Assembly (NCBI RefSeq): GCF_026427355.1
Contig: NZ_CP102668.1
Span: 84,601-148,600, forward strand
Reading direction: 5' to 3'
From: Sphingobium sp. JS3065
GTDB lineage: Bacteria > Pseudomonadota > Alphaproteobacteria > Sphingomonadales > Sphingomonadaceae
Length of the DNA: 64,000 nt
Part shown: piece after piece, positions 1 to 10,667 of the stretch
Layout of the letters: each line of letters begins with the position of its first letter
Position numbering within the stretch: position 1 is the first letter of the stretch
Notes under the pieces: generated by a model
Seen by the model: the letters and a program-made list of their open reading frames with translations, nothing else
Database searches by the model: none
Told to the model about the DNA's origin: nothing
Position numbers and translations under genes: made by a program

Positions 1-1566
1 CCTGCCGAACGACCTGACCGGCTACCGGGACAGCGTGGTCTGGAACAAGCTGTTCAATTACCAGAAGGATGCGGCCACCGGCATCATCAACAAGCTGGAG
101 ACCTATAACGGCTGCATTCTGGCCGACTCCGTGGGGCTAGGTAAAACCTTCACCGCGCTGGCGGTGGTCAAATATTATGAGCTGCGCAATCGATCCGTCC
201 TGGTGCTTTGTCCCAAGAAACTCGCGGACAACTGGCGCAACTACAACAGCAATCTGACCACCAACATTTTTGCGAAGGACCGGTTCAACTACGACGTCCT
301 GTGCCACACCGACCTGTCCCGAACCAGGGGAGAGTCCTTTGGCATCCCGCTGAACCGGGTGAACTGGGGCAACTATGATCTGGTCGTCATCGACGAGTCC
401 CATAATTTCCGGAACAATGACATCTTCAAAGACCGGGAGACCCGCTATCAAAAGCTGATGAACAAGGTCATCCGTGCCGGCGTGAAGACCAAGGTTCTGA
501 TGCTGTCGGCAACGCCTGTGAACAACCGCTTCACGGACCTGCGCAACCAGCTGGCGCTGGCATATGAAGGACAGTCCGAGGCACTTGCCAAAAACCTCAA
601 AACCGAAACCAGCATAGAGGAAATCTTCCGGCGCGCCCAGAGGACGTTCAACGAATGGACGGCCCTGCCGCCTGAAGATCGCACCGCGGCCTCGATCCTG
701 AAGGCGCTCGATTTCGATTTCTTCGAACTGCTCGATTCCGTGACCATCGCCCGGTCCCGCAAGCACATCGAGACCTTCTACGACACGAAGGACATCGGCA
801 AATTCCCGCAGCGCCGCAAGCCGCTCTCCTATCATTGTCCGATCACCCAACGCCCGGACGTAATGGGGCTGAACGACATCTTCGCGCAGCTGTCAGTGCT
901 GAAGCTCGCGGTCTACGCGCCGATCAGTTACATCCTGCCGAGCCGGCTGCGAAAGTACGAGGACATCTAAGATACGCAGGTCGAAGGCGGCCGCGGCAAG
1001 CTGCGCCAGGCCGACCGAGAGCGCAGCCTTCAGGCGCTGATGACAACCAATCTGTTGAAGCGTCTCGAAAGCTCGGTCGCGGCGTTCCGGCTGACGCTTC
1101 GTTCGCTTGCCACCAATATTTCGCGCACGCTCGATGCCATCGCCGAGTTCGAGCGAACCGGGCGCGGTGGAAGCATCAGCGACCACATCGAAGAAATCAG
1201 CGATTTCGACTCCGAAGATGAAGACCTGGGCGGTCTCGACGAGTTTACCGTCGGCAAGAAGGTGCAGATCAGCCTTGGCGACATGGATCTGCCCTCATGG
1301 AAGCATGACCTGTCCGCAGACCTCGTGCTTATCGAGGCTCTCATCGCTTCAATGGATCTGGTCGCACCAGCCGATGATGCCAAGCTCCAGCACCTGCTCT
1401 CTCTGCTCCAGCAGAAGATCGATGCACCGCTCAATCCCCGCAACCGGAAGGTCATCATCTTCACGGCCTTCGCCGATACGGCGAACTACCTGTACGATAA
1501 CCTGGTGGCCTTCGCGCAGCAGCTGGGACTGCATGTCGGCAAGGTCACGGGATCCCACGCCCCTAA

Positions 1567-2497
1567 GAGCCAGATCCGAAAGTTGTTGAGCAATACCAGC
1601 CTGTTGTGATTCACGCCGTCCTTGCGAAGAGATGGAGTGCCCCATGGCATGGACTGGTATTGCCCGGCGGGAGCATAGCCGGGAAGGATTGAGATATCCA
1701 ACCGATATGACGGATCGGGAATGGGCGTTGGTTTCGCCTTTTATTCCTCCAGCCAAATCCGGCGGTCGCCGCCGAACGACCGACATGCGGGAATTGTTGA
1801 ATGCGCTGCTCTATCTTGCCGGGGGCGGGTGTGCGTGGCGCATGCTGCCCAAATGCTTCCCGCCGGTCTCGACGGTGCGGCGCTATTTCTACGCCTGGCG
1901 CAATGCTGGATTGTTCGAGGCGATCAACACGGTTCTGGTGATGAACCTGCGTGAGATCGAGGGACGCGACGCCTCGCCCAGCGCTGGGGTGATTGACAGC
2001 CAGAGTGTGAAGACCACAGAATCCGGCGGCCCCACGGGCTATGATGCAGGCAAGAAGATCAAGGGAAGGAAGCGCCATATCCTCACTGACACTTGCGGCT
2101 TTCTGATCTTCATCCTGGTCCATGCCGCAGACATCCAGGACCGGGACGGTGCCGTCGATGTCCTCAAAGCAGTGCGCCAACGCTTTCCTTGGCTACGACA
2201 CGTCTTCGCAGACGGCGGCTATGCAGGGGACAAACTCAGAGACGCACTGGCCTCGATGGGAAAGTGGACTGTCGAAATCATCAAGCGGTCCGACGCTGCC
2301 AAGGGCTTCCATGTCCTACCCCGCCGGTGGGTGGTCGAGCGCACTTTCGCATGGCTCGGCAGATGTCGTCGCCTCGCCAAAGACTGGGAGGCATCCATCG
2401 CCTCATCAACTGCTTGGACCCTCATTGCCTCCATACGCATGGTCACTCGACGAACCGCAAGGTATTGCTATGCTTGATAAACTTCTGAATCGGACAC
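1567..2497 (+). mobile_element. IS5-family (IS1031-group-like) element, copy A
   Basis: This 931-bp element is flanked by the 3-bp direct repeat TAA (1564-1566 and 2498-2500), matching the TNA duplication typical of the IS1031 group. The ends are imperfect inverted repeats: the left begins GAGCCAGATCCGAAAG and the right, read inward, begins GTGTCCGATTCAGAAG. Copy B at 9737-10667 appears identical over its full length. Each copy has its own matching duplication, so they are separate insertions and not the arms of a composite transposon. Confidence 0.93.
1644..2477 (+). CDS. IS5-family transposase (copy A)
   Basis: This single-frame DDE transposase is about 277 residues from the ATG at 1644, which is chosen because a GGAG lies 6 bases upstream; an in-frame ATG at 1632 gives 281 residues. 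The N-terminal part ([14 protein letters not shown]) is the DUF4096-type DNA-binding region common in IS5 transposases. The catalytic signatures are VIDSQSVKT (first Asp), FADGGYAG (second Asp) and ERTFAWL (Glu). It appears intact and able to mobilise its own copy. Confidence 0.93.
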   Translation: MAWTGIARREHSREGLRYPTDMTDREWALVSPFIPPAKSGGRRRTTDMRELLNALLYLAGGGCAWRMLPKCFPPVSTVRRYFYAWRNAGLFEAINTVLVMNLREIEGRDASPSAGVIDSQSVKTTESGGPTGYDAGKKIKGRKRHILTDTCGFLIFILVHAADIQDRDGAVDVLKAVRQRFPWLRHVFADGGYAGDKLRDALASMGKWTVEIIKRSDAAKGFHVLPRRWVVERTFAWLGRCRRLAKDWEASIASSTAWTLIASIRMVTRRTARYCYA

Positions 2498-3499
2498 TAA
2501 GACCACGCTCAAGAAGTCCTACGATTTTCAGAGCGTCCTGACCCTATTCTCCCCGCGCTCCAAGGAAAAGGCCATTGTCCTGCCCAACGAGCCCGGCGAG
2601 CTGGACATCCTGATAGGTACGGATTGCATTTCGGAAGGCCAGAACCTCCAGGACTGCGATTTCCTGGTGAACTACGACATCCACTGGAATCCGGTCCGGA
2701 TCATCCAGCGTTTCGGCCGTATCGACCGCATCGGCTCCCCCAACAGCCAGATCCAGCTGGTGAACTATTGGCCGGACATCACGCTCGATGAATACATCAA
2801 CCTGAAGGAACGCGTCGAAAACCGGATGGTGATCGCAGACGTCACGGCAACAGGCGATGATAACGTGCTCACCGCCAAGTCGAGCGATATCGCCTACCGA
2901 AAGGAGCAGCTCAAGCGCCTCCAGGACGAGGTGATTGAACTCGAGGATGTGAAGGCCGGCATCTCGATCACCGACCTTGGCCTCAATGATTTCCGCATGG
3001 ACCTGCTCAATTACGTCAAGGAGCATGGTGAGCTCGAAAACGTGCCTTTCGGCATGCATGCCATCGTTCCGGCCCAGCCAGAGCCTGGATTGCAGCCCGG
3101 CGTTATCTTCGCGCTGAAGAACATCCATGACAGCGTGAATGTGAACCAGCAGAACCGGCTTCATCCGTTTTACCTAGTCTATATCGGCGACGACGGCGAA
3201 ATCGTCGCCGACCATACCGAGGTTAAACGGCTGCTCGACCTGATCCGCACCAGCTGCAAGGGGCATATCGAGCCCATCCGCGATGTTTGCCGGATCTTCA
3301 ACGAGCGGACCGATGATGGGCGCCAGATGGGGCGCTATTCCGACCTGCTATCCAGCGCAATCCGCTCAATGATCGAGGTAAAGGAAGAAAAGGACATCGA
3401 CAGCCTTTTCAGCGGCGGGCGAACCACGGCGCTCACCCACACCATCAAGGGGCTGGACGATTTCGAGCTGATCGCGTTCCTGGTTATCGAGGGGGGATC

Positions 3500-4267
3500 A
3501 TGATCCTCTACGAATGGCCCCGGGCCGCGGCGTTCGGGCGCGTCATCCCCAAAAACAAGATCTACGAACACGCCAGTGCCAACACCGCGCTGAAGGACCT
3601 CTTCGTGCGCGAGGTGGATCAGATCGTCTGGTCCCACAAGCTGGCCCCCGAGACAGTCAATCTGGCGGCCACGAAGCAGGTGGCGGAGATTCAGATTTTC
3701 CGCATCACCGCGCGGACGGCAACGCTGGACCCTGAGGTGCTGCGTGCCATCGACAAGGCCATCCCGTTCCCGCTGATTTTCGAGCTGGTCTACGGCAACC
3801 GCGTCAAGCTGGTCGCCGCTTACAAGCGTCCTAGTGAGGCGGACAGCTCGCGCTGGGTGGTGGGCGACTATTTTGAGGGTGACTGGCTACTCGAGGATGC
3901 CTCCCGAGCGCCCCTGCCGGTGGCGCTAAACCTTGGGGCGCTTTATGAGCGGCTTCTGAGCCCGCTGGTTGAGGGACAGACGGCCCGCCTGATCCCCGGC
4001 ACAGGCGACAGTCCGGCAACTTCCGGCAGTGCGACCGCACTCGAAGAACCCATCTCGCTGGAAGCGCGCATCGCGCAGGCAGAGGCGATCAAAGCCAAAA
4101 CCCGAGAGGTCGATCGGATCAAGGGGCGGCTGGCGCGCGAAAAGCAATTCAACAAGCGCGTGGCGATCAACGTCGAGCTGCGCGCAGCCAAACAGGAATT
4201 GGACCAGCTGACGGCGGGCACCGCCGGCACTGCTGCTACTAAATACCAAGAGGACGACCATGGATAA
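3500..4267 (+). CDS. DUF4391 domain-containing protein
   Basis: This 255-residue protein is the only uninterrupted gene in the four-gene restriction operon. It starts at an ATG overlapping the helicase stop (ATGA) and its stop overlaps the methyltransferase start by 8 bases (ATGGATAA), so all are probably one translationally coupled unit. The N-terminal 150 residues carry conserved features of DUF4391 (early MILYEWP, then a KLAPETVNL block). The last 60 residues are rich in Glu, Lys, Ala and Arg and likely form a coiled coil (about 190-245). No catalytic motif is evident. DUF4391 genes are known next to Mod/Res-type genes; a structural or adaptor role between helicase and methyltransferase is inference. 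Family call good, function unknown. Confidence 0.75.
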   Translation: MILYEWPRAAAFGRVIPKNKIYEHASANTALKDLFVREVDQIVWSHKLAPETVNLAATKQVAEIQIFRITARTATLDPEVLRAIDKAIPFPLIFELVYGNRVKLVAAYKRPSEADSSRWVVGDYFEGDWLLEDASRAPLPVALNLGALYERLLSPLVEGQTARLIPGTGDSPATSGSATALEEPISLEARIAQAEAIKAKTREVDRIKGRLAREKQFNKRVAINVELRAAKQELDQLTAGTAGTAATKYQEDDHG

Positions 4268-5190
4268 GCTGAAGATGCATAGCCCCGACCTGAGCCAGGA
4301 CAACATTGCGAAGATCCGCTACATGTTCCCGGGCTGCGTGACCGAGGCGCGCGACGAGGCGACGGGCCAGCTGCGTCTGGCGGTCGACTTCGATCAGCTG
4401 CGTCAGGAGTTGAGCGACCACATCGTGGAAGGGTCGCAGGAGCGGTATCGGCTGGATTGGCCGGGGAAGCGGGAAGCCTTGGCACTGTCAAATGCACCTA
4501 TTGCAAAAACCCTTCGCCCTGCGAGGGATGAGAGCATTGACTTTGATGCCACAAAGAACCTCTTCATTGAGGGCGACAACCTTGACGCGTTAAAGCTTCT
4601 ACAGGAAATTTTTCTTGGTCAAGTAAAATTGGTATATTTGGATCCGCCCTATAATAGAAAAAAAGGCGAGAATTTGGTGTATAGAGATGACTTCTCAGGC
4701 AACACATACGAATACATGATTGCAAGCAATCAATTTGATGATCAAAATAATCGTTTGGTTTCAAATACTGAAGCAAATGGTCGATTTCATTCCGAATGGC
4801 TCGGCATGCTGTATCAGCGTCTCCGTATAATCAAAAACATCTTGTCGCCTACCGGTGTCGTGATGATATCGATTGACGATTCGGAAACCGCCAACGTCAT
4901 ACACCTATGCAATGAGGTTTTTGGAGAGAGTAATTTTGTCGGAACGGTCATATGGAAGAATGCGACCGACAATAATCCTACAAACATCGCGGTCGAACAC
5001 GAGTCCATCCATGTTTTCGCCAAAGATAAGACTACACTCGAAAGCATTTGGAAAAGCCCCGTCTCGGATATCAAGGATATCCTAAAGGATATCGGTGATA
5101 AGCTAATCGCGCAATTTGACGAACTTGGCGAGTTGCAGGCGGCGTATAGCTCTTGGTTCAGAGAGAATAAGTCTCAACTTGGCCCTCTAG

Positions 5191-6836
5191 CCTCTCTTAT
5201 TCACGACGCTCGGTTTCGGGCCCGCTCTGGGCATTTGCTGCGGCTGGCTGTATTGCGCGGACGACCGGCATCGCTGGCGTTTGTTTCACCGCATTCGGAT
5301 TGATGGGCTTTTCGGGTTGAAGGGCTGGGCTCGGAGTTCTGCGGCGCTGCCGCATGGGCTACGTCGGCGCAGGCTTCAGCCGGAGAACGAGGGCGCGGAA
5401 CAGGTCGGCATCCGGACAGGCGGAAGCGAAGGCAATGCGGATGCGGCTAGCACTTTCTACGACGCGCGCAGCGACCTTGAGCAGCCGCAGGCGCAAGGTG
5501 GTAAACTCCGCGCTTGCCAGAGCAGCGGTCCTGGGCATCGCCTGCTGGATGCGCCATAGCAGCCAGTATGCGGCAGTGTGCAGTATCAGGCGCATCTGAT
5601 TGGCATTGGCCGAGCGGCACGAGGTTCGGTCGCTGGCGAGCTGGGACTTGTGGCGCTTGATCAGGTTCTCGGCCTGACCACGCGCGCAGTAGAGCGTGTC
5701 GTAGATGTGCTCGGCCGATCCTGTTGCCAACGAGGTGACGACATAGCGGATGTCCATGCCCAGCGTGCTGGCCTCGATCCGTGCAACGACGCGACGCTGG
5801 CACTTCCAGGTCTTTGCCCCATAGCGGGTCTCGGCATAGTTGCGCAGGACGGGACACTGACGCTGGGCGCGCTTGACCGCGCAGGCATCGGCGACCGCAA
5901 CAATGGCGGGATCGGCGCGCAGCGCTGAATTGGTGGGCAGGCCGAACACGTAATCGACGCGGGCCGCATCGCAGTAGGCCATGACCTCGGGTCGACCATA
6001 GTGCCCGTCGCCGCGGATAGTGATGTGGGTATCGGGCCAATTACGGCGCAGGTGACGCACCAGGCGTCGGATGTGCCCCGCCGCCTCCTTTCCAGAAGGC
6101 GTCTTGCCTGTGCGCAGCAGCATGGCCACCGGCCTGCCGGTCGCGGTGTCGTAGATATGGATCGGTAGGAAGCAGCGCTCCCCATGATGCCCGTTCCAGA
6201 ACGAGAGCTGTTGATAGCCATGCACGACGTCGCACGTGTCGTCGATATCCAGCGTGACCGCTGTCGGAGGGGCGGGATAGCTGGCGCAGTAGATGTCGAT
6301 CATCGCGGCCATCATGCTGGCCAGTTCGCGCGTAGTCGGTGCATTTTCCCACCGGCTCATCGTCGGTTGGCTGGCCAGCCCCGCGCCCGATTCCGGCAGC
6401 TTGCCGAGCGCCAGGCGGAAGCCTGGATCGTCGCGCAGAGCATCGAGATCATCGGCATCCTCATAGCCGCACGCAATCGCGAACACACGGGCACGCAGAA
6501 TGTCATCCAGGCGATGGATCACCCGCGCTGGATCGCGCGGATCGGCAATACAAGCCGCCAGGCGCTGGCAAATCCCCATCGCGCGCTCGGCCTGTGCAAG
6601 CAGTAGAACACCGCCATCCGAGGTAAGCCGGCCACCGTCGAACGCAGCTGTGATTTTCTTGCGGCCGACTGCTGGGAATCCAAATGAGCTTGCGATATCA
6701 TCGTTCATGGCGGGTGTGGCCCGTGGCATTTTCTGCCCTGCGGCAGGTTCGGCTTAGACACCCAGTTCCTAATTCAGATCAGAGGCTTACGCCACTCCCG
6801 CCAACCCTTCAGGACACTTTTGGTGAATAAGGCGGG
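5191..6836 (-). mobile_element. IS1380-family element, copy A (inverted relative to the operon)
   Basis: This 1646-bp element is flanked by the 4-bp direct repeat CTAG (5187-5190 and 6837-6840), the duplication size expected of IS1380. The terminal inverted repeats are CCTCTCTTATTCAC at the left and, read inward from the right, CCCGCCTTATTCAC. The second copy at 7364-9009 has the same length and apparently the same sequence in the opposite orientation. The 527 bp of mod between the copies still reads in the native direction, so the inverted pair has not flipped it. Confidence 0.94.
5359..6729 (-). CDS. IS1380-family transposase (copy A)
   Basis: This 456-residue protein has the IS1380/IS4-superfamily layout: an N-terminal region GGRLTSDGGVLLLAQAER, the first catalytic Asp in LDIDDTCD, and the second in TIRGDGHYG. 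A long C-terminal part contains YCARGQAENLIKRHK, which carries the Y(2)R(3)E(6)K-like signature with the catalytic Glu. The ATG at 6729 has an AGGG a few bases upstream; a second in-frame ATG lies at 6708. It looks intact. Confidence 0.93.
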   Translation of the reverse strand: MPRATPAMNDDIASSFGFPAVGRKKITAAFDGGRLTSDGGVLLLAQAERAMGICQRLAACIADPRDPARVIHRLDDILRARVFAIACGYEDADDLDALRDDPGFRLALGKLPESGAGLASQPTMSRWENAPTTRELASMMAAMIDIYCASYPAPPTAVTLDIDDTCDVVHGYQQLSFWNGHHGERCFLPIHIYDTATGRPVAMLLRTGKTPSGKEAAGHIRRLVRHLRRNWPDTHITIRGDGHYGRPEVMAYCDAARVDYVFGLPTNSALRADPAIVAVADACAVKRAQRQCPVLRNYAETRYGAKTWKCQRRVVARIEASTLGMDIRYVVTSLATGSAEHIYDTLYCARGQAENLIKRHKSQLASDRTSCRSANANQMRLILHTAAYWLLWRIQQAMPRTAALASAEFTTLRLRLLKVAARVVESASRIRIAFASACPDADLFRALVLRLKPAPT

Positions 6837-7363
6837 CTAGACCGGTATAAGTACATCGACAAAGGCGGCGTCTATACTGGGAGTCAGAGCGTCCACAACC
6901 CTGGCAAAGAAGGGTATCGTTACGACGTCCTTCACCCCGAAACCGGTCGACCTTGCAAAGAGCCGCTCATGGGGTACAGGTTTCCAAAAACCACTATGGA
7001 TCGCCTTCTCGATGATCAGAGAATTCTCTTTGGTGATGATGAGAACAAGATCATTGAACTAAAAGTGTATGCACATGAATTTGAAGATAAGCTCTCCAGT
7101 GTTTTTGAACTGGACGGTCGGACTGGCCCTTATGACTTGAAAAATCTCTTCCCCGAAGGAAAAAAGGTCTTTTCCAACCCAAAACCTGTTACGCTAATGG
7201 AGCGACTTGTTTCGTTCGCAAGCGGCGACGGCGACATTTGTGTCGATCTCTTTGCTGGGTCGTCCACCCTCGCGCACGCTGTGTTGGAGCTCGCGTCCCG
7301 CGAAGGAAAGTCCCGACGATTTATTAGCGTCCAATACCCGGAAGAGATTGGGCAAGGCACTAA

Positions 7364-9009
7364 CCCGCCTTATTCACCAAAAGTGTCCTGAAGGGTTGGC
7401 GGGAGTGGCGTAAGCCTCTGATCTGAATTAGGAACTGGGTGTCTAAGCCGAACCTGCCGCAGGGCAGAAAATGCCACGGGCCACACCCGCCATGAACGAT
7501 GATATCGCAAGCTCATTTGGATTCCCAGCAGTCGGCCGCAAGAAAATCACAGCTGCGTTCGACGGTGGCCGGCTTACCTCGGATGGCGGTGTTCTACTGC
7601 TTGCACAGGCCGAGCGCGCGATGGGGATTTGCCAGCGCCTGGCGGCTTGTATTGCCGATCCGCGCGATCCAGCGCGGGTGATCCATCGCCTGGATGACAT
7701 TCTGCGTGCCCGTGTGTTCGCGATTGCGTGCGGCTATGAGGATGCCGATGATCTCGATGCTCTGCGCGACGATCCAGGCTTCCGCCTGGCGCTCGGCAAG
7801 CTGCCGGAATCGGGCGCGGGGCTGGCCAGCCAACCGACGATGAGCCGGTGGGAAAATGCACCGACTACGCGCGAACTGGCCAGCATGATGGCCGCGATGA
7901 TCGACATCTACTGCGCCAGCTATCCCGCCCCTCCGACAGCGGTCACGCTGGATATCGACGACACGTGCGACGTCGTGCATGGCTATCAACAGCTCTCGTT
8001 CTGGAACGGGCATCATGGGGAGCGCTGCTTCCTACCGATCCATATCTACGACACCGCGACCGGCAGGCCGGTGGCCATGCTGCTGCGCACAGGCAAGACG
8101 CCTTCTGGAAAGGAGGCGGCGGGGCACATCCGACGCCTGGTGCGTCACCTGCGCCGTAATTGGCCCGATACCCACATCACTATCCGCGGCGACGGGCACT
8201 ATGGTCGACCCGAGGTCATGGCCTACTGCGATGCGGCCCGCGTCGATTACGTGTTCGGCCTGCCCACCAATTCAGCGCTGCGCGCCGATCCCGCCATTGT
8301 TGCGGTCGCCGATGCCTGCGCGGTCAAGCGCGCCCAGCGTCAGTGTCCCGTCCTGCGCAACTATGCCGAGACCCGCTATGGGGCAAAGACCTGGAAGTGC
8401 CAGCGTCGCGTCGTTGCACGGATCGAGGCCAGCACGCTGGGCATGGACATCCGCTATGTCGTCACCTCGTTGGCAACAGGATCGGCCGAGCACATCTACG
8501 ACACGCTCTACTGCGCGCGTGGTCAGGCCGAGAACCTGATCAAGCGCCACAAGTCCCAGCTCGCCAGCGACCGAACCTCGTGCCGCTCGGCCAATGCCAA
8601 TCAGATGCGCCTGATACTGCACACTGCCGCATACTGGCTGCTATGGCGCATCCAGCAGGCGATGCCCAGGACCGCTGCTCTGGCAAGCGCGGAGTTTACC
8701 ACCTTGCGCCTGCGGCTGCTCAAGGTCGCTGCGCGCGTCGTAGAAAGTGCTAGCCGCATCCGCATTGCCTTCGCTTCCGCCTGTCCGGATGCCGACCTGT
8801 TCCGCGCCCTCGTTCTCCGGCTGAAGCCTGCGCCGACGTAGCCCATGCGGCAGCGCCGCAGAACTCCGAGCCCAGCCCTTCAACCCGAAAAGCCCATCAA
8901 TCCGAATGCGGTGAAACAAACGCCAGCGATGCCGGTCGTCCGCGCAATACAGCCAGCCGCAGCAAATGCCCAGAGCGGGCCCGAAACCGAGCGTCGTGAA
9001 TAAGAGAGG
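7364..9009 (+). mobile_element. IS1380-family element, copy B
   Basis: Same 1646-bp element as copy A, in the opposite orientation, flanked by its own 4-bp repeat CTAA (7360-7363 and 9010-9013). Its ends are CCCGCCTTATTCAC and, read inward from the right, CCTCTCTTATTCAC. The distinct but matching duplications of the two copies show two independent transposition events into the same gene. Confidence 0.94.
7471..8841 (+). CDS. IS1380-family transposase (copy B)
   Basis: A 456-residue transposase indistinguishable from the copy A protein, with the same LDIDDTCD, RGDGHYG and GQAENLIKRHK catalytic blocks. It is encoded on the same strand as the host methyltransferase gene. Recent duplication is implied by the lack of visible divergence between the copies. 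Confidence 0.93.
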   Translation: MPRATPAMNDDIASSFGFPAVGRKKITAAFDGGRLTSDGGVLLLAQAERAMGICQRLAACIADPRDPARVIHRLDDILRARVFAIACGYEDADDLDALRDDPGFRLALGKLPESGAGLASQPTMSRWENAPTTRELASMMAAMIDIYCASYPAPPTAVTLDIDDTCDVVHGYQQLSFWNGHHGERCFLPIHIYDTATGRPVAMLLRTGKTPSGKEAAGHIRRLVRHLRRNWPDTHITIRGDGHYGRPEVMAYCDAARVDYVFGLPTNSALRADPAIVAVADACAVKRAQRQCPVLRNYAETRYGAKTWKCQRRVVARIEASTLGMDIRYVVTSLATGSAEHIYDTLYCARGQAENLIKRHKSQLASDRTSCRSANANQMRLILHTAAYWLLWRIQQAMPRTAALASAEFTTLRLRLLKVAARVVESASRIRIAFASACPDADLFRALVLRLKPAPT

Positions 9010-9736
9010 CTAAAGACGCGAAAGAAGCCTACAGTTTCTGTCAAAAAGTCGGCTTGCCGCCTTTGATTTCCGAGATCTCCAAAGAACGCATCCGCCGCGT
9101 CGGCAAGAAAATCCTCGAAGGCGAATGCCACTCTGACTGGAACCGCGATGTCGGCTTCCGGGTGCTTAAGGTGGACACGTCGAACATGAAGGACGTCTAC
9201 TACCGCCCCGACGAACTGAAGCAGTCCGACCTGCTCGACATGGTCGACAATGTGAAAGACGGCCGTTCGGCCGAGGACCTGCTCTTTCAGGTGCTGGTCG
9301 ACTGGGGCGTTGACCTGACGCTGCCGATCCGCCGCGAGACGGTGCAAGGCAAGACCGTGTTCTTCGTCGACGACAACGCCCTTGTCGCCTGCTTCGACCG
9401 TGGCGTGACCGAGGAGCTGGTGAAGGAGCTGGCGAAGCGCGAACCTCTGCGCGTCGTCTTCCGCGACAACGGCTTTGTCTCGGACGCGGTGAAGATCAAC
9501 GTCGAACAGATCTTCCGTCAGCTCTCGCCCTCAACCGACGTCAAAGCAATCTGAGGCTGCACCCATGAAGCTGAAATTCAAGGTCCAGCCCTATCAGACT
9601 AATGCTGTCGAAGCGGTGGTCGATTGTTTCGCGGGTCAGCCGAAGGTCGATGGTCTGACCTATCGCATCGACCCTGGCCAGAAGGCACAGGCGACCGCTT
9701 TCGAGGAAGGGTTCAAAAATGCCGACTTCGCGCTGA

Positions 9737-10667
9737 GAGCCAGATCCGAAAGTTGTTGAGCAATACCAGCCTGTTGTGATTCACGCCGTCCTTGCGAAGA
9801 GATGGAGTGCCCCATGGCATGGACTGGTATTGCCCGGCGGGAGCATAGCCGGGAAGGATTGAGATATCCAACCGATATGACGGATCGGGAATGGGCGTTG
9901 GTTTCGCCTTTTATTCCTCCAGCCAAATCCGGCGGTCGCCGCCGAACGACCGACATGCGGGAATTGTTGAATGCGCTGCTCTATCTTGCCGGGGGCGGGT
10001 GTGCGTGGCGCATGCTGCCCAAATGCTTCCCGCCGGTCTCGACGGTGCGGCGCTATTTCTACGCCTGGCGCAATGCTGGATTGTTCGAGGCGATCAACAC
10101 GGTTCTGGTGATGAACCTGCGTGAGATCGAGGGACGCGACGCCTCGCCCAGCGCTGGGGTGATTGACAGCCAGAGTGTGAAGACCACAGAATCCGGCGGC
10201 CCCACGGGCTATGATGCAGGCAAGAAGATCAAGGGAAGGAAGCGCCATATCCTCACTGACACTTGCGGCTTTCTGATCTTCATCCTGGTCCATGCCGCAG
10301 ACATCCAGGACCGGGACGGTGCCGTCGATGTCCTCAAAGCAGTGCGCCAACGCTTTCCTTGGCTACGACACGTCTTCGCAGACGGCGGCTATGCAGGGGA
10401 CAAACTCAGAGACGCACTGGCCTCGATGGGAAAGTGGACTGTCGAAATCATCAAGCGGTCCGACGCTGCCAAGGGCTTCCATGTCCTACCCCGCCGGTGG
10501 GTGGTCGAGCGCACTTTCGCATGGCTCGGCAGATGTCGTCGCCTCGCCAAAGACTGGGAGGCATCCATCGCCTCATCAACTGCTTGGACCCTCATTGCCT
10601 CCATACGCATGGTCACTCGACGAACCGCAAGGTATTGCTATGCTTGATAAACTTCTGAATCGGACAC
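9737..10667 (+). mobile_element. IS5-family (IS1031-group-like) element, copy B
   Basis: A 931-bp copy matching 1567-2497, flanked by the 3-bp duplication TGA (9734-9736 and 10668-10670). It lies in the same orientation as copy A and as the host operon. Its right end carries an ATG (10640) preceded by AAGG at 10629-10632 that is in frame with the remaining Res codons. At copy A the same ATG is out of frame with the helicase. Confidence 0.93.
9814..10647 (+). CDS. IS5-family transposase (copy B)
   Basis: Same protein as the copy A transposase, with [17 protein letters not shown] and ERTFAWL catalytic blocks. The ATG at 9814 is chosen for its GGAG 6 bases upstream; the in-frame ATG at 9802 is the alternative. 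Intact. Confidence 0.92.
   Translation: MAWTGIARREHSREGLRYPTDMTDREWALVSPFIPPAKSGGRRRTTDMRELLNALLYLAGGGCAWRMLPKCFPPVSTVRRYFYAWRNAGLFEAINTVLVMNLREIEGRDASPSAGVIDSQSVKTTESGGPTGYDAGKKIKGRKRHILTDTCGFLIFILVHAADIQDRDGAVDVLKAVRQRFPWLRHVFADGGYAGDKLRDALASMGKWTVEIIKRSDAAKGFHVLPRRWVVERTFAWLGRCRRLAKDWEASIASSTAWTLIASIRMVTRRTARYCYA

Larger units (their letters stand above)
1..3503 (+). pseudogene. SNF2-type helicase of a restriction island, broken by a nonsense codon and an IS
   Basis: The gene enters the window already open: frame 2 reads leucine, proline, asparagine from the first bases, so its N-terminus lies outside. Superfamily 2 motifs are clear: Walker A (GLGKT, about 132-146), DESH (about 390-401), SAT (about 500-508) and a motif VI arginine-finger region QRFGRIDRIG (about 2707-2736). 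Two lesions break it. An in-frame TAA sits at 968-970, where a single base change from a tyrosine codon would explain it. An IS5-family element occupies 1567-2497 with a TAA target duplication. Excising the IS and one TAA gives an unbroken frame across the junction (HAPK then TTLKKSYDF). The stop overlaps the next gene by 4 bases (ATGA), indicating translational coupling. The family is an ATP-dependent DNA translocase; a role in restriction is inferred from the neighbours. Confidence 0.88.
4260..9554 (+). pseudogene. Type III-like adenine-specific DNA methyltransferase (Mod), split by two IS1380-family copies
   Basis: Three exact pieces (4260-5190, 6841-7363, 9014-9554) join in frame to a 664-residue Mod after removing the two IS copies and one target duplicate each. 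Motif IV DPPY lies at 4641-4652 and the SAM-binding motif I (DLFAGSS) at 7245-7265; this order is that of beta-class N6-adenine methyltransferases such as type III Mod. The junctions read GPL then DRYKYID, and EIGQGT then KDAKEAY, with no missing residue. The insertions separate catalytic motif IV from the SAM site, so no active enzyme can be made. The central part (about 4480-5190 and 6841-7340) is much more AT-rich than the two ends, suggesting replacement of the recognition/catalytic core by recombination. Confidence 0.9.

Noticed and set aside
4260..5303. Methyltransferase ending at 5303 as a short natural gene
   Set aside because: The last 37 codons are IS1380 terminal sequence; the native frame continues at 6841.
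5191..9009. The two IS1380 copies as a composite transposon
   Set aside because: Different but individually matched 4-bp duplications (CTAG and CTAA), with a native mod segment between them.
1567..10667. The two IS5 copies as arms of a composite transposon carrying DUF4391 and mod
   Set aside because: Each copy has its own matching 3-bp duplication and the host genes read straight through after excision, so the insertions are independent.
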